DNA of 64,000 nucleotides from Galaxea fascicularis (Eukaryota; Cnidaria; Anthozoa; Scleractinia; Euphylliidae): NCBI GenBank assembly GCA_948470475.1, contig OX419341.1, positions 28,354,669 to 28,418,668 of the forward strand, read 5' to 3'. Shown piece by piece: positions 1 to 9,690 of this stretch (position 1 is its first letter; each line of letters starts with the position of its first letter). The notes under the pieces were generated by a model. It saw only the letters and a program-made list of their open reading frames with translations, ran no database searches and was not told where the DNA came from. The position numbers and the translations under genes were made by a program.

Positions 1-980
1 AATTTATGAAGACGCTGCTTTACGTGACGGCTAAAAAGCTGACCACTTAATTTATCATAAAGGTTTGTGGTATATTATACGCTGTCCTTTACGAAGGCTT
101 CTTTTTAAAGCGCCTCGGTCCAACTGAACTTCCGTCTAATTTAACCCTTTAAACCCTGACTCTGATCAGCATCAAATTTCTCCTTGTGATATCAACGTTT
201 TATAAGAAAGGGTGCTTACGAGAATTAAGGACAGGATCATACAAAGTGAATTTGCTTGATATTTTAACAATTTCTCTCTACTTCTCCTATAAGAAAATGT
301 CACGTGACGTATAACAGGCATGCCAACGATTGTAGCTTGCAACCATAAACACTTATAGGCTTGCATTTTCTGATCAAATACGTGAAACATACGTTTGGTT
401 TGTATCTCCGGCATTTCAAGACCTTTACGTAAACGCATCGTTTCTGTAGAAGGAAGTGATCAACAATGCATGTTAATGAAGATGTAAGGCGTGCGCGCGA
501 ATATCTTCTAAGATTCATAATTTTGTTTTCAATTTACTGCCGTAGTAAGATAAATGTAAGAAATAGGATAGGGGAGGGGTGGGTGGGGGAACGTGTCGAA
601 TTTGTTTCGGAGATGAAGCACCATCTCCGACGCCTTAAATTTCAAAAATGGGCTCTTGTTGGTTGACATGACTTCCATGGCTGTTAAGGTGTAGATACTG
701 AAAATGAATCCCTGTCAGATAAAGTATGTTTACTATATGATTATTTGAGTGAGTGTACCAAATTAACACGTAATAGATGAAATATGAGCGGGAGCCCTTT
801 ATGGGCATTTAAAAACCTTGCACACGGTGTAAAAAGTGTTCCATCAAAAGAAATCACAGTTAAAAAGAGTTAAATCAATTCAAAGTTACTGTCCTTCAAA
901 ACGATGATATGTTTGTCTGCATCTCTTCCTCGGCGCACTCGCGCTCGATATACCACGTTGCACGATTTGCGTGCACAGTA
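1..980. repeat. Left copy (A) of tandem segmental duplication, 3' flank/intron of the peptide gene
   Basis: This stretch aligns almost base for base with 6733-8520. In copy B the matching DNA is the intron between the two exons of the secreted-peptide gene, so here it is probably the intron of the copy A gene. It contains part of a small repeat (about 145-290, truncated relative to 6898-7092) and a G-rich run near 570-590. No independent gene is supported; the short open frames are not protein-like. Confidence 0.75.
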
Positions 981-1011
981 GCTAGGCATGCGGAGAGTTT
1001 CCTTTTCCTAC

Positions 1012-1236
1012 CTTCTTTCGTGCGTCCTCGTCATTTTCTGTGGAGTCATCATCGTCACCATCATCATCATCTTCGAGATTTTCCTCCTCGTCACCGTTAT
1101 CACTTAGCTCATCAGCGCCATCATTAGGCTGAATATTCCCATCTTCCTTCTCAACATCTGTGAAATCTTCACCCAAAGGTTGGGCGTACGCCACAGTCGC
1201 TAGAACGACGAAAATTAGCGCAAAGACCAACTTCAT
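1012..1236 (-). CDS. Secreted acidic-pro-region peptide precursor, exon 1 (copy A; exon 2 off window)
   Basis: Exon 1 encodes 75 residues: a clear signal peptide (Met-Lys, then a hydrophobic core ending Ala-Tyr-Ala before Gln), a long pro-region dominated by Asp/Glu/Asn, and a basic end (Ala-Arg-Lys-Lys). A good donor (AAG|GTAGGA) follows at 1010-1011, so the extra residues of the raw open frame are read-through into the intron. By comparison with copy B at 6316-8788, the missing second exon should encode a cationic cysteine-rich mature peptide. If the tandem arrangement holds, it lies left of position 1. Signal plus acidic pro-region plus basic mature peptide is the usual layout of secreted antimicrobial or venom-type peptide precursors; this is inference and the activity is unknown. 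An exon-only relic is the alternative, but the intact frame argues against it. Confidence 0.75.
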
Positions 1237-2036
1237 GGTTTGAATTCGGTTATGTCTTGTTAGATGTGGTTGAAGTCGACGTCACTTTACCTCGCGTTTA
1301 TTGGTTAAGAGATATGGTGCAAATTTGAAACTTGCTTTTCTTTTTATGCGGAATTAGAGCGAGGATGGTTTGTAGTGATTGGCGTGAGAGGCAAATACAG
1401 CTGAGCGTGGGAAAATCTGAGAGCAATCAAGTAAAACAAATTTAATTTGGGGTTTGGAGTGTGTTTTTACAGCTTATTCCCAACGTGCTTAGGCCGCGAA
1501 ATTGTTCAATTTTTCTAACTCCACGTGGAGTTAGTAAAAAAACACTAACCATGAAACAACAAAGCACAGTAATCTCAAAGGGCGTCTATTGTTACTTCTA
1601 TTCTTTCCGAAAAACAAAAGACTGTATGCATAAATAATGTGGGACCTCTGCGGAAATCTTGCCCTTCATTTTAAAGGTTATTTAATAAGCTTCAAGGGAA
1701 AATAAATATATCGGCAGAGAAAAATCATACACTAGAAAATGAACGTAAACAATTGAGATCCGCGAAAAATTTCGCAAAATCGTTTTAAAAGCGAATTCGG
1801 CCTATCAAGTTGGTCACCGGGAATTTTTAACCAATTCGGGAAAAGTTTCCATAGCATATGACCTTTACGTGTCGAAAATTTAACAAAGATCGATCAAATG
1901 ACGTATTTTTGAGAATTTTTTCCGTAACGCAAGCTTGAAATCTGATGCCTAAATCAATAGTACGGATCCAATTGCATATTTTGCGACCCGTTGCTAAGCA
2001 GTGATAATTCAATTTTCACATCTGTCGTCACAACTA
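1237..2036. other. Promoter-side flank of copy A, then start of inserted DNA
   Basis: 1237-1490 matches 8789-9060 and should hold the promoter of the minus-strand peptide gene. After about 1500 the match to copy B stops and DNA absent from copy B begins; it runs to about 4178. A GGGACCTCTGCGG motif at 1641 is the first of four copies in this insertion. No gene seen. Confidence 0.6.
1341..1347 (-). promoter_or_regulatory. TATA-like box of peptide gene, copy A
   Basis: On the minus strand an ATAAAAA run lies about 105 bp upstream of the ATG at 1236. The same element is kept at 8893-8899 upstream of the copy B ATG. Position and conservation fit a core promoter, but the flanks are conserved too, so this is weak evidence. 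Confidence 0.3.
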
Positions 2037-2411
2037 TGAAGGCCCTTTACGGACAAAATATCGAATGTGCATATATCATTGTTATGTTGCATATATGAAT
2101 GCTAAGTACAATATATCGACAAGCAAACATGTTCATTATAAAATAAAGGCGCCCGATAAAACTAAAAGATGTTTGATAAAAGATGAGGAAGCAGACGTGA
2201 ATATGCATATATCAATGTTATGTTGCATATATGAATGCTATGTGCAATATATCAACAAGCAAACATGTTCATTATAAATCAAAGGTGCCCGATAAAACTA
2301 AAAGATGTTTCATAAAAGATGAGGAAGCGGAAATGAGTTCGCAAAACAGGAAGTGATGACATTACGTACCCAGGCTCCTCGCATAAGCAAAGGCTTTTCC
2401 TTGAATACAAA

Positions 2412-2550
2412 ATGGCGTCTGCTGGAGATACAATTTGGCTTCCAGATACAGAAAGGTTTTTCATGGAATTAAGTACGATGATTACCACAGCACAGCAACA
2501 ACGAAACGCCACAGCTACTCATTTCGATTCTTCAGAGTTCTTCATCGAGT
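2412..2550 (+). pseudogene. Truncated mirror copy of the integrase-family 5' exon (left palindrome arm)
   Basis: Starting at the ATG at 2412 this repeats the first 41-42 codons of the minus-strand coding exon at 2649-3074 with few changes (for example Arg to Thr and Arg to His), then diverges and stops. It is the left-arm partner of that exon and cannot encode a full protein. Confidence 0.7.
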
Positions 2551-2648
2551 ATGTCACTAAATAATGTTAATGTAGGGACCTCTGCGGAAATCTTGCCCGT
2601 TTCTCTCTAAAATGCTGAGAATACTAGCTACATGAGCTCGAACCCTAC

Positions 2649-3074
2649 CTCTCCACGTAAAGTTTCCAACTGTTCTCGAGCAAGTGCTAATCGTGGTCTT
2701 CCAACTTCCCCGATCCTTGTTATCGATACAATGTGCTGAGTAGCTGACTCCTCAAACGAATCAATATCCCTCTCGGATTCTTTTGTAATTCTCTCGAAGT
2801 GACATCGTAGCTCGTTCAAGATGCCCAGTAATTGGTGTAAGTTGCTGATTAAGCAAATTTCTTGTGCGTATAATTGTTCGATTTTCGTACTTAAAACCGT
2901 GACACTTAATATAAGTTCTTTCGTATTCTTCCAGTCTGCGAACAAGAACTCTGAGGAATCGAAACGAGTAGCTGTGGCGTTTCGTTGTTGCTGTGCTCTG
3001 GTAATCATTGTACTTAATTCCATGAAAAACCTTTCTGTATCTGGAAGCCAAATTGTATCTCCAGCAGACGCCAT
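2649..3074 (-). pseudogene. Captured 5' exon of an integrase-core-domain-family gene
   Basis: An open frame of 142 residues begins Met-Ala-Ser-Ala-Gly-Asp and is largely helical and heptad-like through its middle. It ends with a Gly-Arg-Pro-Arg-Leu ... Arg-Glu-Gln-Leu-Glu-Thr-Leu stretch followed by a plausible donor (GAG|GTAGGG, intron starting at 2648). That end resembles the linker before the helix-turn-helix of the metazoan 'integrase core domain' proteins derived from DNA transposons. No downstream exon (HTH or DDE integrase) is found nearby on the minus strand, so this is probably a captured or deleted 5' piece. The family call rests on the recalled motif; a host gene with the same N-terminus is the alternative. 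Confidence 0.45.
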
Positions 3075-3451
3075 TTTGTATTCAAGGAAAAGCCTTTGCT
3101 TATGCGAGGAGCCTGGGTACGTAATGTCATCACTTCCTTTTGCGAACTCATTTCCGCTTCCTCATCTTTTATGAAACATCTTTTAGTTTTATCGGGCACC
3201 TTTGATTTATAATGAACATGTTTGCTTGTTGATATATTGCACATAGCATTCATATATGCAACATAACATTGATATATGCATATTCACGTCCGCTTCCTCA
3301 TCTTTTATCAAACATCTTTTAGTTTTATCGGGCGCCTTTATTTTATAATGAACATGTTTGCTTGTTGATATATTGTACATAGCATTCATATATGCAACAT
3401 AACAGTGATATATGCACATTCGATATTTTGTCCGTAAAGGGCCTTCATACA

Positions 3452-6228
3452 CAACCGAGTCCAAACATTCTTTTATTGCCAAAATATCGGTCCCATAGGA
3501 TAGAAAATGATTTTCTATATCGAAATATAAGCAAACAACAAGTTTTAAAAGGAAAAAAAAGCGAGCAAAACGAAGGAAAACAACCAGCGAGCAACACGTG
3601 TTTGTCCTGTGTGGATATTTAACTGCAAACACGCATAAAATTATCTCTGACCTTTTCGTCGTTTTCTCGACGTTTCCTCACTTTTATATGGCCTCGAAAG
3701 GATAAAGATGACTTCGCTTATCCCTGGAAAGGCAAGATTTCCGCAGAGGTCCCTACAATAATTATGCATGCATTTTGTGACTCAAACTCAATTCGTTTTT
3801 GGAACAGGGTTAGTATGAGAGTGATGCATGTATAATTAATGTAGGCACCTCTGCGGAAATCTTTCCCCTGGAAATGCTATCAGTGTCCTTTTCTGGCTAA
3901 ATTAGACTTTTAAAACCTTTTCCAAGTGAATTTTAGTTTTCGCCGACGGGAAACTACTGGCGGCCGAGCGCGAGCATTCAAAAGATGCGACCGGGAGTGA
4001 CTGTGACGTAGGCTTCTATTGTCCGATCCCGTTAAAACTTAGCTTCTGATTGGCCAATTATATAGACTTCCTTTGTGTGAGGTTTCAAGACAAACGGATG
4101 TAACCCAAATTTTCGCTGCCCATTTCTGCTTTCGGTCTAATTGGACCGATAAATCACGCGCGCGGCTGGGAAAGAGTTTTAAGCAACTTTGCATCAAGAA
4201 TTATCTGATATACGAATCAATTTCAAAGACACTGATACCTCCTTAGTGTGATATCAAGCCATCTTTATTTTCTCCTTGTGTTTGGTGTCAGCGATTTAGC
4301 TTTTATAGTGCAAAAAAGTCAAAGAAACTTTTGGATTTTGTATCTTTTATTTAAACATTTTGGTGACTTTTGTTGCTTAGCTACAACTTTATGGAATCAT
4401 TTTTCTTCCTATTATGCAAGGATTTTTCTTCCGATAATGTCGGGTGGAGAATTTTTGCTATTCCAGCTAGACTGTGCACAAAATCTACGTTATTCTTGCA
4501 CCAACGAAGGAGGCCAGAGTAAAAAAGGATAACATAATACTGGCTAAATACGTGCACGTTTAACTTAATGTCCGTTAAACTTCTCAAGTGGCTGAATTTA
4601 ATTGCTGAAGATTGGTTTTGCGTAAACTCTTACCCTACTCAAGCTGGTGAAACAGTAGTTTTGTTGACGTGTTTTTGCTTTTTTGACTACAACGTTTAAT
4701 AGTGGAAGCTTTCTCTTTTCTTTTAAAAATAATTGGTATCAGTGATTACGTTTTTGCCTCAGAATATTTCGAATATTTTGAGGCGCGCACTTAAATGTCT
4801 AGTGCGACATATTTACAAAGATAAACTGTCACAGGAGAAACAAAATCTCTACACTTCAAGTAGTACAGTCAGGTGATCACAATTTCGATCCAAAATTATT
4901 TCAGGCCCCGGTATGTTCATCTTTCTTGGCAAAAAACAATAGCTGTAGTTTTCCAAAAAAGCGTTTACACGGAACGTTTTCGTTTAGTTACCATATTCAG
5001 CCATGGATTTCTCTTAGCACTTTAATTTACACTTCAGAGTTAATTCTCTGTTGCACCACTTGTACGTGTTTATAGTGCTACGCGGCACAACATATATATG
5101 TACCCTTACTTTCTCTTCGCTGCGATTCACCACCTTTATCGTCCCCGGGGTAAGGGGATACCCATATCACTGTGACACTGGATTTTCTCCCCAAGCCCTA
5201 GAAAAAGCGAAATGAGGAGGCCTGGGTTCTGGGAAACATGGCCTGTGTAAAATCATACACAAGTAGGACAACTTCATAGAGGTATTTCTAGACTGTATTG
5301 ACTGAAATCAGAGATAACTCGACAACAAGACTTCGACTTTCTCACAAATCTCACAAGACAACATTCTCAGAAAGCTACAAGAGTTCAACGTTCAGTTCGT
5401 GGGGGGTGTCACGTGAAACTCACGTGACAGTTGGATTCAGTTTTCGACATGGCCAAAGACCAGGCTAGTTAAATTGACTTCCTTCATACTTGATCACGGA
5501 TTGCTTCTTATAAACTATTGAAAATCGGGATCTGGTCTGCAGACCAATATAATACGAGGATCCACAGTGTAGAAAATTCAATGTAGGTAACAAAAAAAGG
5601 TGCAGAATTAACGCGGGAATTTGTATAAAAACACGAGAGATTTGTCAACAGAAGCACGAACCGTAGGGGAGTTTAAAAATATCATTTAAATATTTCGTTG
5701 TTGTTGTTTTGCTGCTGTTTGTTTTAGTGCCTGCGGTGATGGTGGCAGTGGTCGGGGTAATCTTAAATGGAGCAACCTGATCGGTGGTCGTCCAACCCGC
5801 CGTATTTTTTAATTCTTTTGTTTCTCGTTTACTCACTGAGAAACCAAAGATCACTCGCTGTATGAATGGGAACATATCTATTGGTCCTACTGGGTCACCC
5901 TGTGATGATGAATTACTCCTTTGAGTAATGCTATAAAACCCAGGGTAGGGGACGGATCGGGGGTGGGGTGGAGGGGGTTGGCGGAGAGAGGGCGGAAGGG
6001 GCGGTGTGGGAGTTTCAATTTTCATTACTTTACTTTTTTTGTCTTCCTCTTTGCACGATTTTTCTTGTCCTTTTGCCTTTTGGAATTTCTTTTTGTTCGG
6101 GGAGGGAGGTGGGTGGATTTCCCTACTCCCCCAACACTTTTCTTATGGTCCGTTCCTAATCAATATTCGAACTTCATAGCCCATAATGAAAAGAAAAGAG
6201 CTCGAAATTTTTCTCGGCAGTAATCAGG
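3452..6228. other. Intergenic; includes resumed duplication copy A (4178-4985)
   Basis: 3452-4177 is the rest of the insertion not shared with copy B. 4178-4760 matches 9125-9690, and 4780-4985 matches 13105-13255, showing that copy B was split by a later insertion of about 3.4 kb. 5000-6228 is unique intergenic DNA with proline-rich and G-rich low-complexity frames near 5900-6120. No gene is supported. Confidence 0.6.
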
Positions 6229-6234
6229 TTTATT
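6229..6234 (-). terminator. Poly(A) signal of peptide gene, copy B
   Basis: AATAAA on the minus strand, about 82 nt past the stop codon at 6316. The distance is normal for a short 3' UTR and supports exon 2 at 6316-6441 as the terminal exon. Confidence 0.55.
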
Positions 6235-6315
6235 TATCAGTATCCATTCGTTGGGTCATCAAAACAAACGTACGCTTTGACAAGATGCCGTTCCTGACAG
6301 ACTATCATACAAAAC

Positions 6316-8788
6316 TTATCCGGACCATCTGCTTCCTTTGCTGATACATTTCTTGTACTCATTATAGCACATCATTCGCGCTTTCATGTCGTTTTTCTTT
6401 GCCTTCCCCTTGCAAGCTTTAAACTCCCCATAGCACTTCTTCTATAAAAGAGAAAAAATAATAAAAAAACTTACTCAGAAGAAAATTAAAGGGGATTTCC
6501 CAGTATCCTCTCTTCTCCACATAAATTGGAGACGGACCATTAGAACTGATGAAAGGGTGGGGGATCTTCAGTTTGTGTGAGTTTTTTTCGCCCTTTTCTC
6601 GTGCTGGACTTTTTGCACATGCATGACGTTTCTATTCTTTGTCTTCTTCTTTGCACGAAATTTTTTCCTTGTCCTTTTACCTCACATAATTTTTTTTGCG
6701 CCTGTGTGCATGCCTATGTTGGAAATGATTGTAATTTGTGAAGGCGCTGTTTTACGTGACGGCTAAAAAGTTGACCACTTAATTTAATCTTTCCCCTTAG
6801 CACCAGTCTTGTTATCATAAAGTTTTGTGGTATATTATACGCTGTCCGTTACGAAGGCTTCTTTTTAAAGCGCCTCGGTCCAACTGAACTTCCGTCTAAT
6901 TTAACTCTTCAAATCCTGAGACTGATCAGCATCAAATTTCTCCAAAAGATATCAACGTTTTATAAAAAAGGGTGCTTACGAGAATTAAGGACAGGATCAT
7001 ACAAAGTGAATTTGCTTGATATTTTAACAATTTCTCCCTACGTCTCCTATTAGAAATGTGTAGGGGCAACAAGTGAGAATTAAAGGGTTAAGGCAGCTAG
7101 TAAAACTACTTGGAAAATGTCACGTGACGTACGATAGGCGTGCTGACGATTGTAGCCTGCAACCATAAACACTCACAATCATATTATTGCATTTCCTGAT
7201 GTAATACGCGAAACATATTTTTGGTCTGGTTTTCCGGCATCTCCTGACCCTTACGTAAACGCATCCTTTCTGTAGAAGGAAGTGATCAACAAGGCATGTT
7301 AATGAAGATGTAAGAGGTCATCTCAGTCATGGGTCATAAGTCCAGTTACAATATAGCGTCAATTGAGCAATGTATTAAGCAATAAATGCGAAAAAAGCAA
7401 TTTTCTTCATAACCCCTTTAACTCCCAAGATCTGATTATTAATTCTTCTTTCTAGCTGCTGTACAGTTCCTTGTACATTAGTTAAGAGAATTTGGGGTTA
7501 TGTCGAGAAAACAACCTCCGACTGATCCTTACCCTCATTATAAATACCATCACCATCCCCATCACCAACATCATCATCATTATCATCTGTATTATTTATA
7601 TTTATATTATTTTATTCTTTATTCTTTCTTCTTTATTTTATTCTTATTCAAACGCGCATGACAATAATGTCTAAATTATCTAATTCCTAAGAAATCAGTC
7701 CAATGCTCTATTTTACTAAAATCAATTGTAATCCGTTATGTTATTGATTTAAATTCTTCTACAAACTAAAGGCCATCGATCGATCATCAATACAATTTTC
7801 GTTCCCCCTCTTCTCTTTCTTAAAAACTGATATTCTTGCAATCGTTCTTTTTAGTAGCAAAACATTAGAAATGCACTTGCTTTAGCCCATGTGTCGTTGC
7901 ATTGAAAGCTCTCTGTGCCCTTGCCAAACCATTAATTAAGGTGACGCCAGAACGAACTTCTTGTTCTCTAAATTTTTCTTTCAAAGGCGTGAATATCTTC
8001 TAAGATTGATAATTTTGTTTTCAAATTACTGCCGTAGTAAGATAAAGACTTACTCCTGTAAGAAATAGGATAGGGGAGGGGTGGGTGGGGGAACGGGGAT
8101 GGATGTGGAATTTGTTTCGGAGATGAAGCGCCATCTCCGACGCTCTAAAATTGAAAAATGGGCTTTCGTTGGTTGACGTGGCTTCCATGGCTGTTATGGT
8201 GTAGATACTGAAAATGAATCCCTGTCAGATAAAGTATCTTTACTATATGATTATTTGAGTGAGTGTACCAAATTAACACGTAATAGATGAAATATGAGCG
8301 GGAGCCCTTTATGGGCATTTAAAAACCCTGCACACGGTATAAAAAAGTGTTCCATCAAAAATAATCAGAGTTAAAAAAGAGTTAAATCAATTCAAAGTTA
8401 CTGTCCTTCAAAACGATGACATGTTTGTCTGCATCTCTCTCTTCGCGCACTCGCACCCGATATATGACGTTGCACGACTGTTTGCGTGCACAGTAGCTAG
8501 GCATGCGCAATGACATTTTTTACTTTAAAGTTCAAAGTTTCCTTTTTCTACCTTTTTATGACGGCGTGCGTCCTCGTCATTTTCTGTGGAGTCATCATCA
8601 TCATCGTCACCATTATCATCATCTTCGAGATTTTCCTCCTCGTCACCGTGATCGCTTAGCTCATCAGCGCCATCATTAGGCTGAATATTCCCTTCTTCCT
8701 TCTCAACATCTGTGAAATCTTCACCCAAAGGTTGGGCGTACGCCACAGTCGTTAGAACGACGAAAATTAGCGCAAAGATCAACTTCAT
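6316..8788 (-). CDS. Secreted cysteine-hairpin peptide precursor (copy B), two exons
   Basis: Exon 1 is 8552-8788 (79 aa) and exon 2 is 6316-6441 (41 aa plus stop), joined in phase 0 across a 2.1-kb intron with a good donor (AAG|GTAGAA) and acceptor (CTCTTTTATAG). Exon 1 gives a signal peptide, an Asp/Glu-rich pro-region and a polybasic end. Exon 2 continues the basic run (likely processing site) and encodes a short lysine-rich peptide with four cysteines spaced CX6C-X14-CX6C, ending Ser-Gly before the stop, so the C-terminus could be amidated. Cysteines seven residues apart in two segments fit a two-helix hairpin pinned by two disulfides; this is inference. Layout matches secreted defence or venom peptides, but I do not recognise the cysteine pattern as a named cnidarian family, and function is open. 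Copy A at 1012-1236 is its paralogue. Confidence 0.75.
6898..7092. repeat. Interspersed MITE-like repeat (TTAACCCTTTAA-type ends)
   Basis: About 190 bp containing TCAACGTTTTATAA and GAATTTGCTTGATATTTTAACAA, ending GAATTAAAGGGTTAA. Truncated copy at about 145-290 and a further copy at about 46085-46295. Related ends occur near 28360-28510 and 62440-62580. Multicopy, non-coding. Confidence 0.6.
7310..7986. other. Copy B-specific insertion
   Basis: About 675 bp present in copy B but missing from copy A, where GATGTAAGGCG runs directly into GCGAATATCTTC (about 480-505). It contains an ATC/ATT-rich low-complexity stretch (about 7540-7640). No coding content or clean terminal repeats were found. 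Confidence 0.6.
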
Positions 8789-8892
8789 GGTTTGAATTCG
8801 GTGATGTCTTGTTAGATGTGGCTGAAGTCGACGTAACTTTACCTCGGGTTTATTGGTTGAGAGATATGGTGCAAATTTGAAACTTGCTTCTC

Positions 8893-8899
8893 TTTTTAT
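8893..8899 (-). promoter_or_regulatory. TATA-like box of peptide gene, copy B
   Basis: ATAAAAA on the minus strand about 105 bp upstream of the ATG at 8788, matching the element at 1341-1347 in copy A. Confidence 0.3.
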
Positions 8900-9690
8900 G
8901 CGGAATTAGAGTGAGGATGGTTTGTAGTGATTGGTGGGAGAGGCAAATACAGCTGAGCGTGCGACAATCTGAGGGCAATAAGTAAAGTAAAACAAATTCA
9001 ATTTGGGGTTTGAAGTGTGTTTTTATAGCTTATTCCCAACGTGCTTAGGCCTTAGGTTTACGTGTCAAAGGTGTAAGTGTGTTCAGTCCAATTTGGTTAA
9101 AAAACGAAACAATTTAAAATGAATTTAAGCAACTTTGCATCAAGAATTATCTGATATACGAATCAATTTCGAAGACACTGAAAGACACTTTTTGGTGTCA
9201 GCGATTTAGCTTTTATAGTGCAAAAAAGTCAAAGAAACTTTTGGATTTTGTATCTTTTATTTAAACATTTTGGTGACTTTCGTTACTTAGTTACAAATTT
9301 ATGGAATCGTTTTTCTTCCTATTAAAGAACGATTTTTCTTCGTAATGTCGGATGAAGAATTTTTGCTATTCCAGCTAGACTGTGCACAAATTAAAATCTA
9401 CGTTATTCTTGCAGCAACGAAGGAGGCCAGAGTAAAATAGATAACATAATACTGGCTAAATACATGTACGTTTAACTTAATGTCCGTTAAACTTCTCAAG
9501 TGGCTCAATTTAATTGCTGAAGAATGGTTTTGCGTAAACTCTTACCCTACTCAAGCTGGTGAAACAGTAGTTTTGTTGACGTGTTTTTGCTTTTTTGACT
9601 ACAACGTTTAATAGTGGAAGCTTTCTCTTTTCTTTTAAAAATAATTGGTATCAGTGATTACGTTTTTGCCTCGGAATATTTCGAATAGAT

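Larger units (their letters stand above)
2037..3451. repeat. 1.4-kb imperfect palindrome (arms about 500 bp)
   Basis: The left arm (about 2037-2545) and right arm (about 2943-3451) are near-identical inverted copies around a spacer of about 400 bp. Each arm contains a roughly 150-bp tandem repeat pair (ATATATGAATGCTA... AAACATGTTCATTATAAA) and then the start of a coding sequence. The palindrome lies wholly within DNA that is absent from copy B of the segmental duplication, so it arrived after, or was lost after, the duplication. Confidence 0.85.
1641..3867. repeat. Four copies of a terminal-repeat-like motif (GGGACCTCTGCGGAAATCTT)
   Basis: The motif occurs in forward orientation at 1641, 2575 and 3844 (one or two mismatches) and inverted at 3731-3753. 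The 2575/3753 pair brackets 1.18 kb, and the 1641/3753 pair about 2.1 kb. This looks like terminal inverted repeats of nested, non-autonomous DNA transposon copies. No transposase for it is visible and the target duplication is not clear. Confidence 0.5.

Noticed and set aside
172..518. Minus-strand open frames of 72-88 codons
   Set aside because: They run through a multicopy repeat, are broken in the matching copy B region, and have no protein-like composition or splice support.
3207..3632. 141-codon minus-strand frame in the palindrome's right arm
   Set aside because: AT-rich tandem-repeat translation (Tyr/Met/Cys-rich) with no domain; the mirror frame in the left arm is broken.
5645..6025. 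126-codon proline/threonine-rich minus-strand frame
   Set aside because: Low-complexity frame over a G-rich tract with no homologue recognised; it lies just upstream of the 3' end of the peptide gene.
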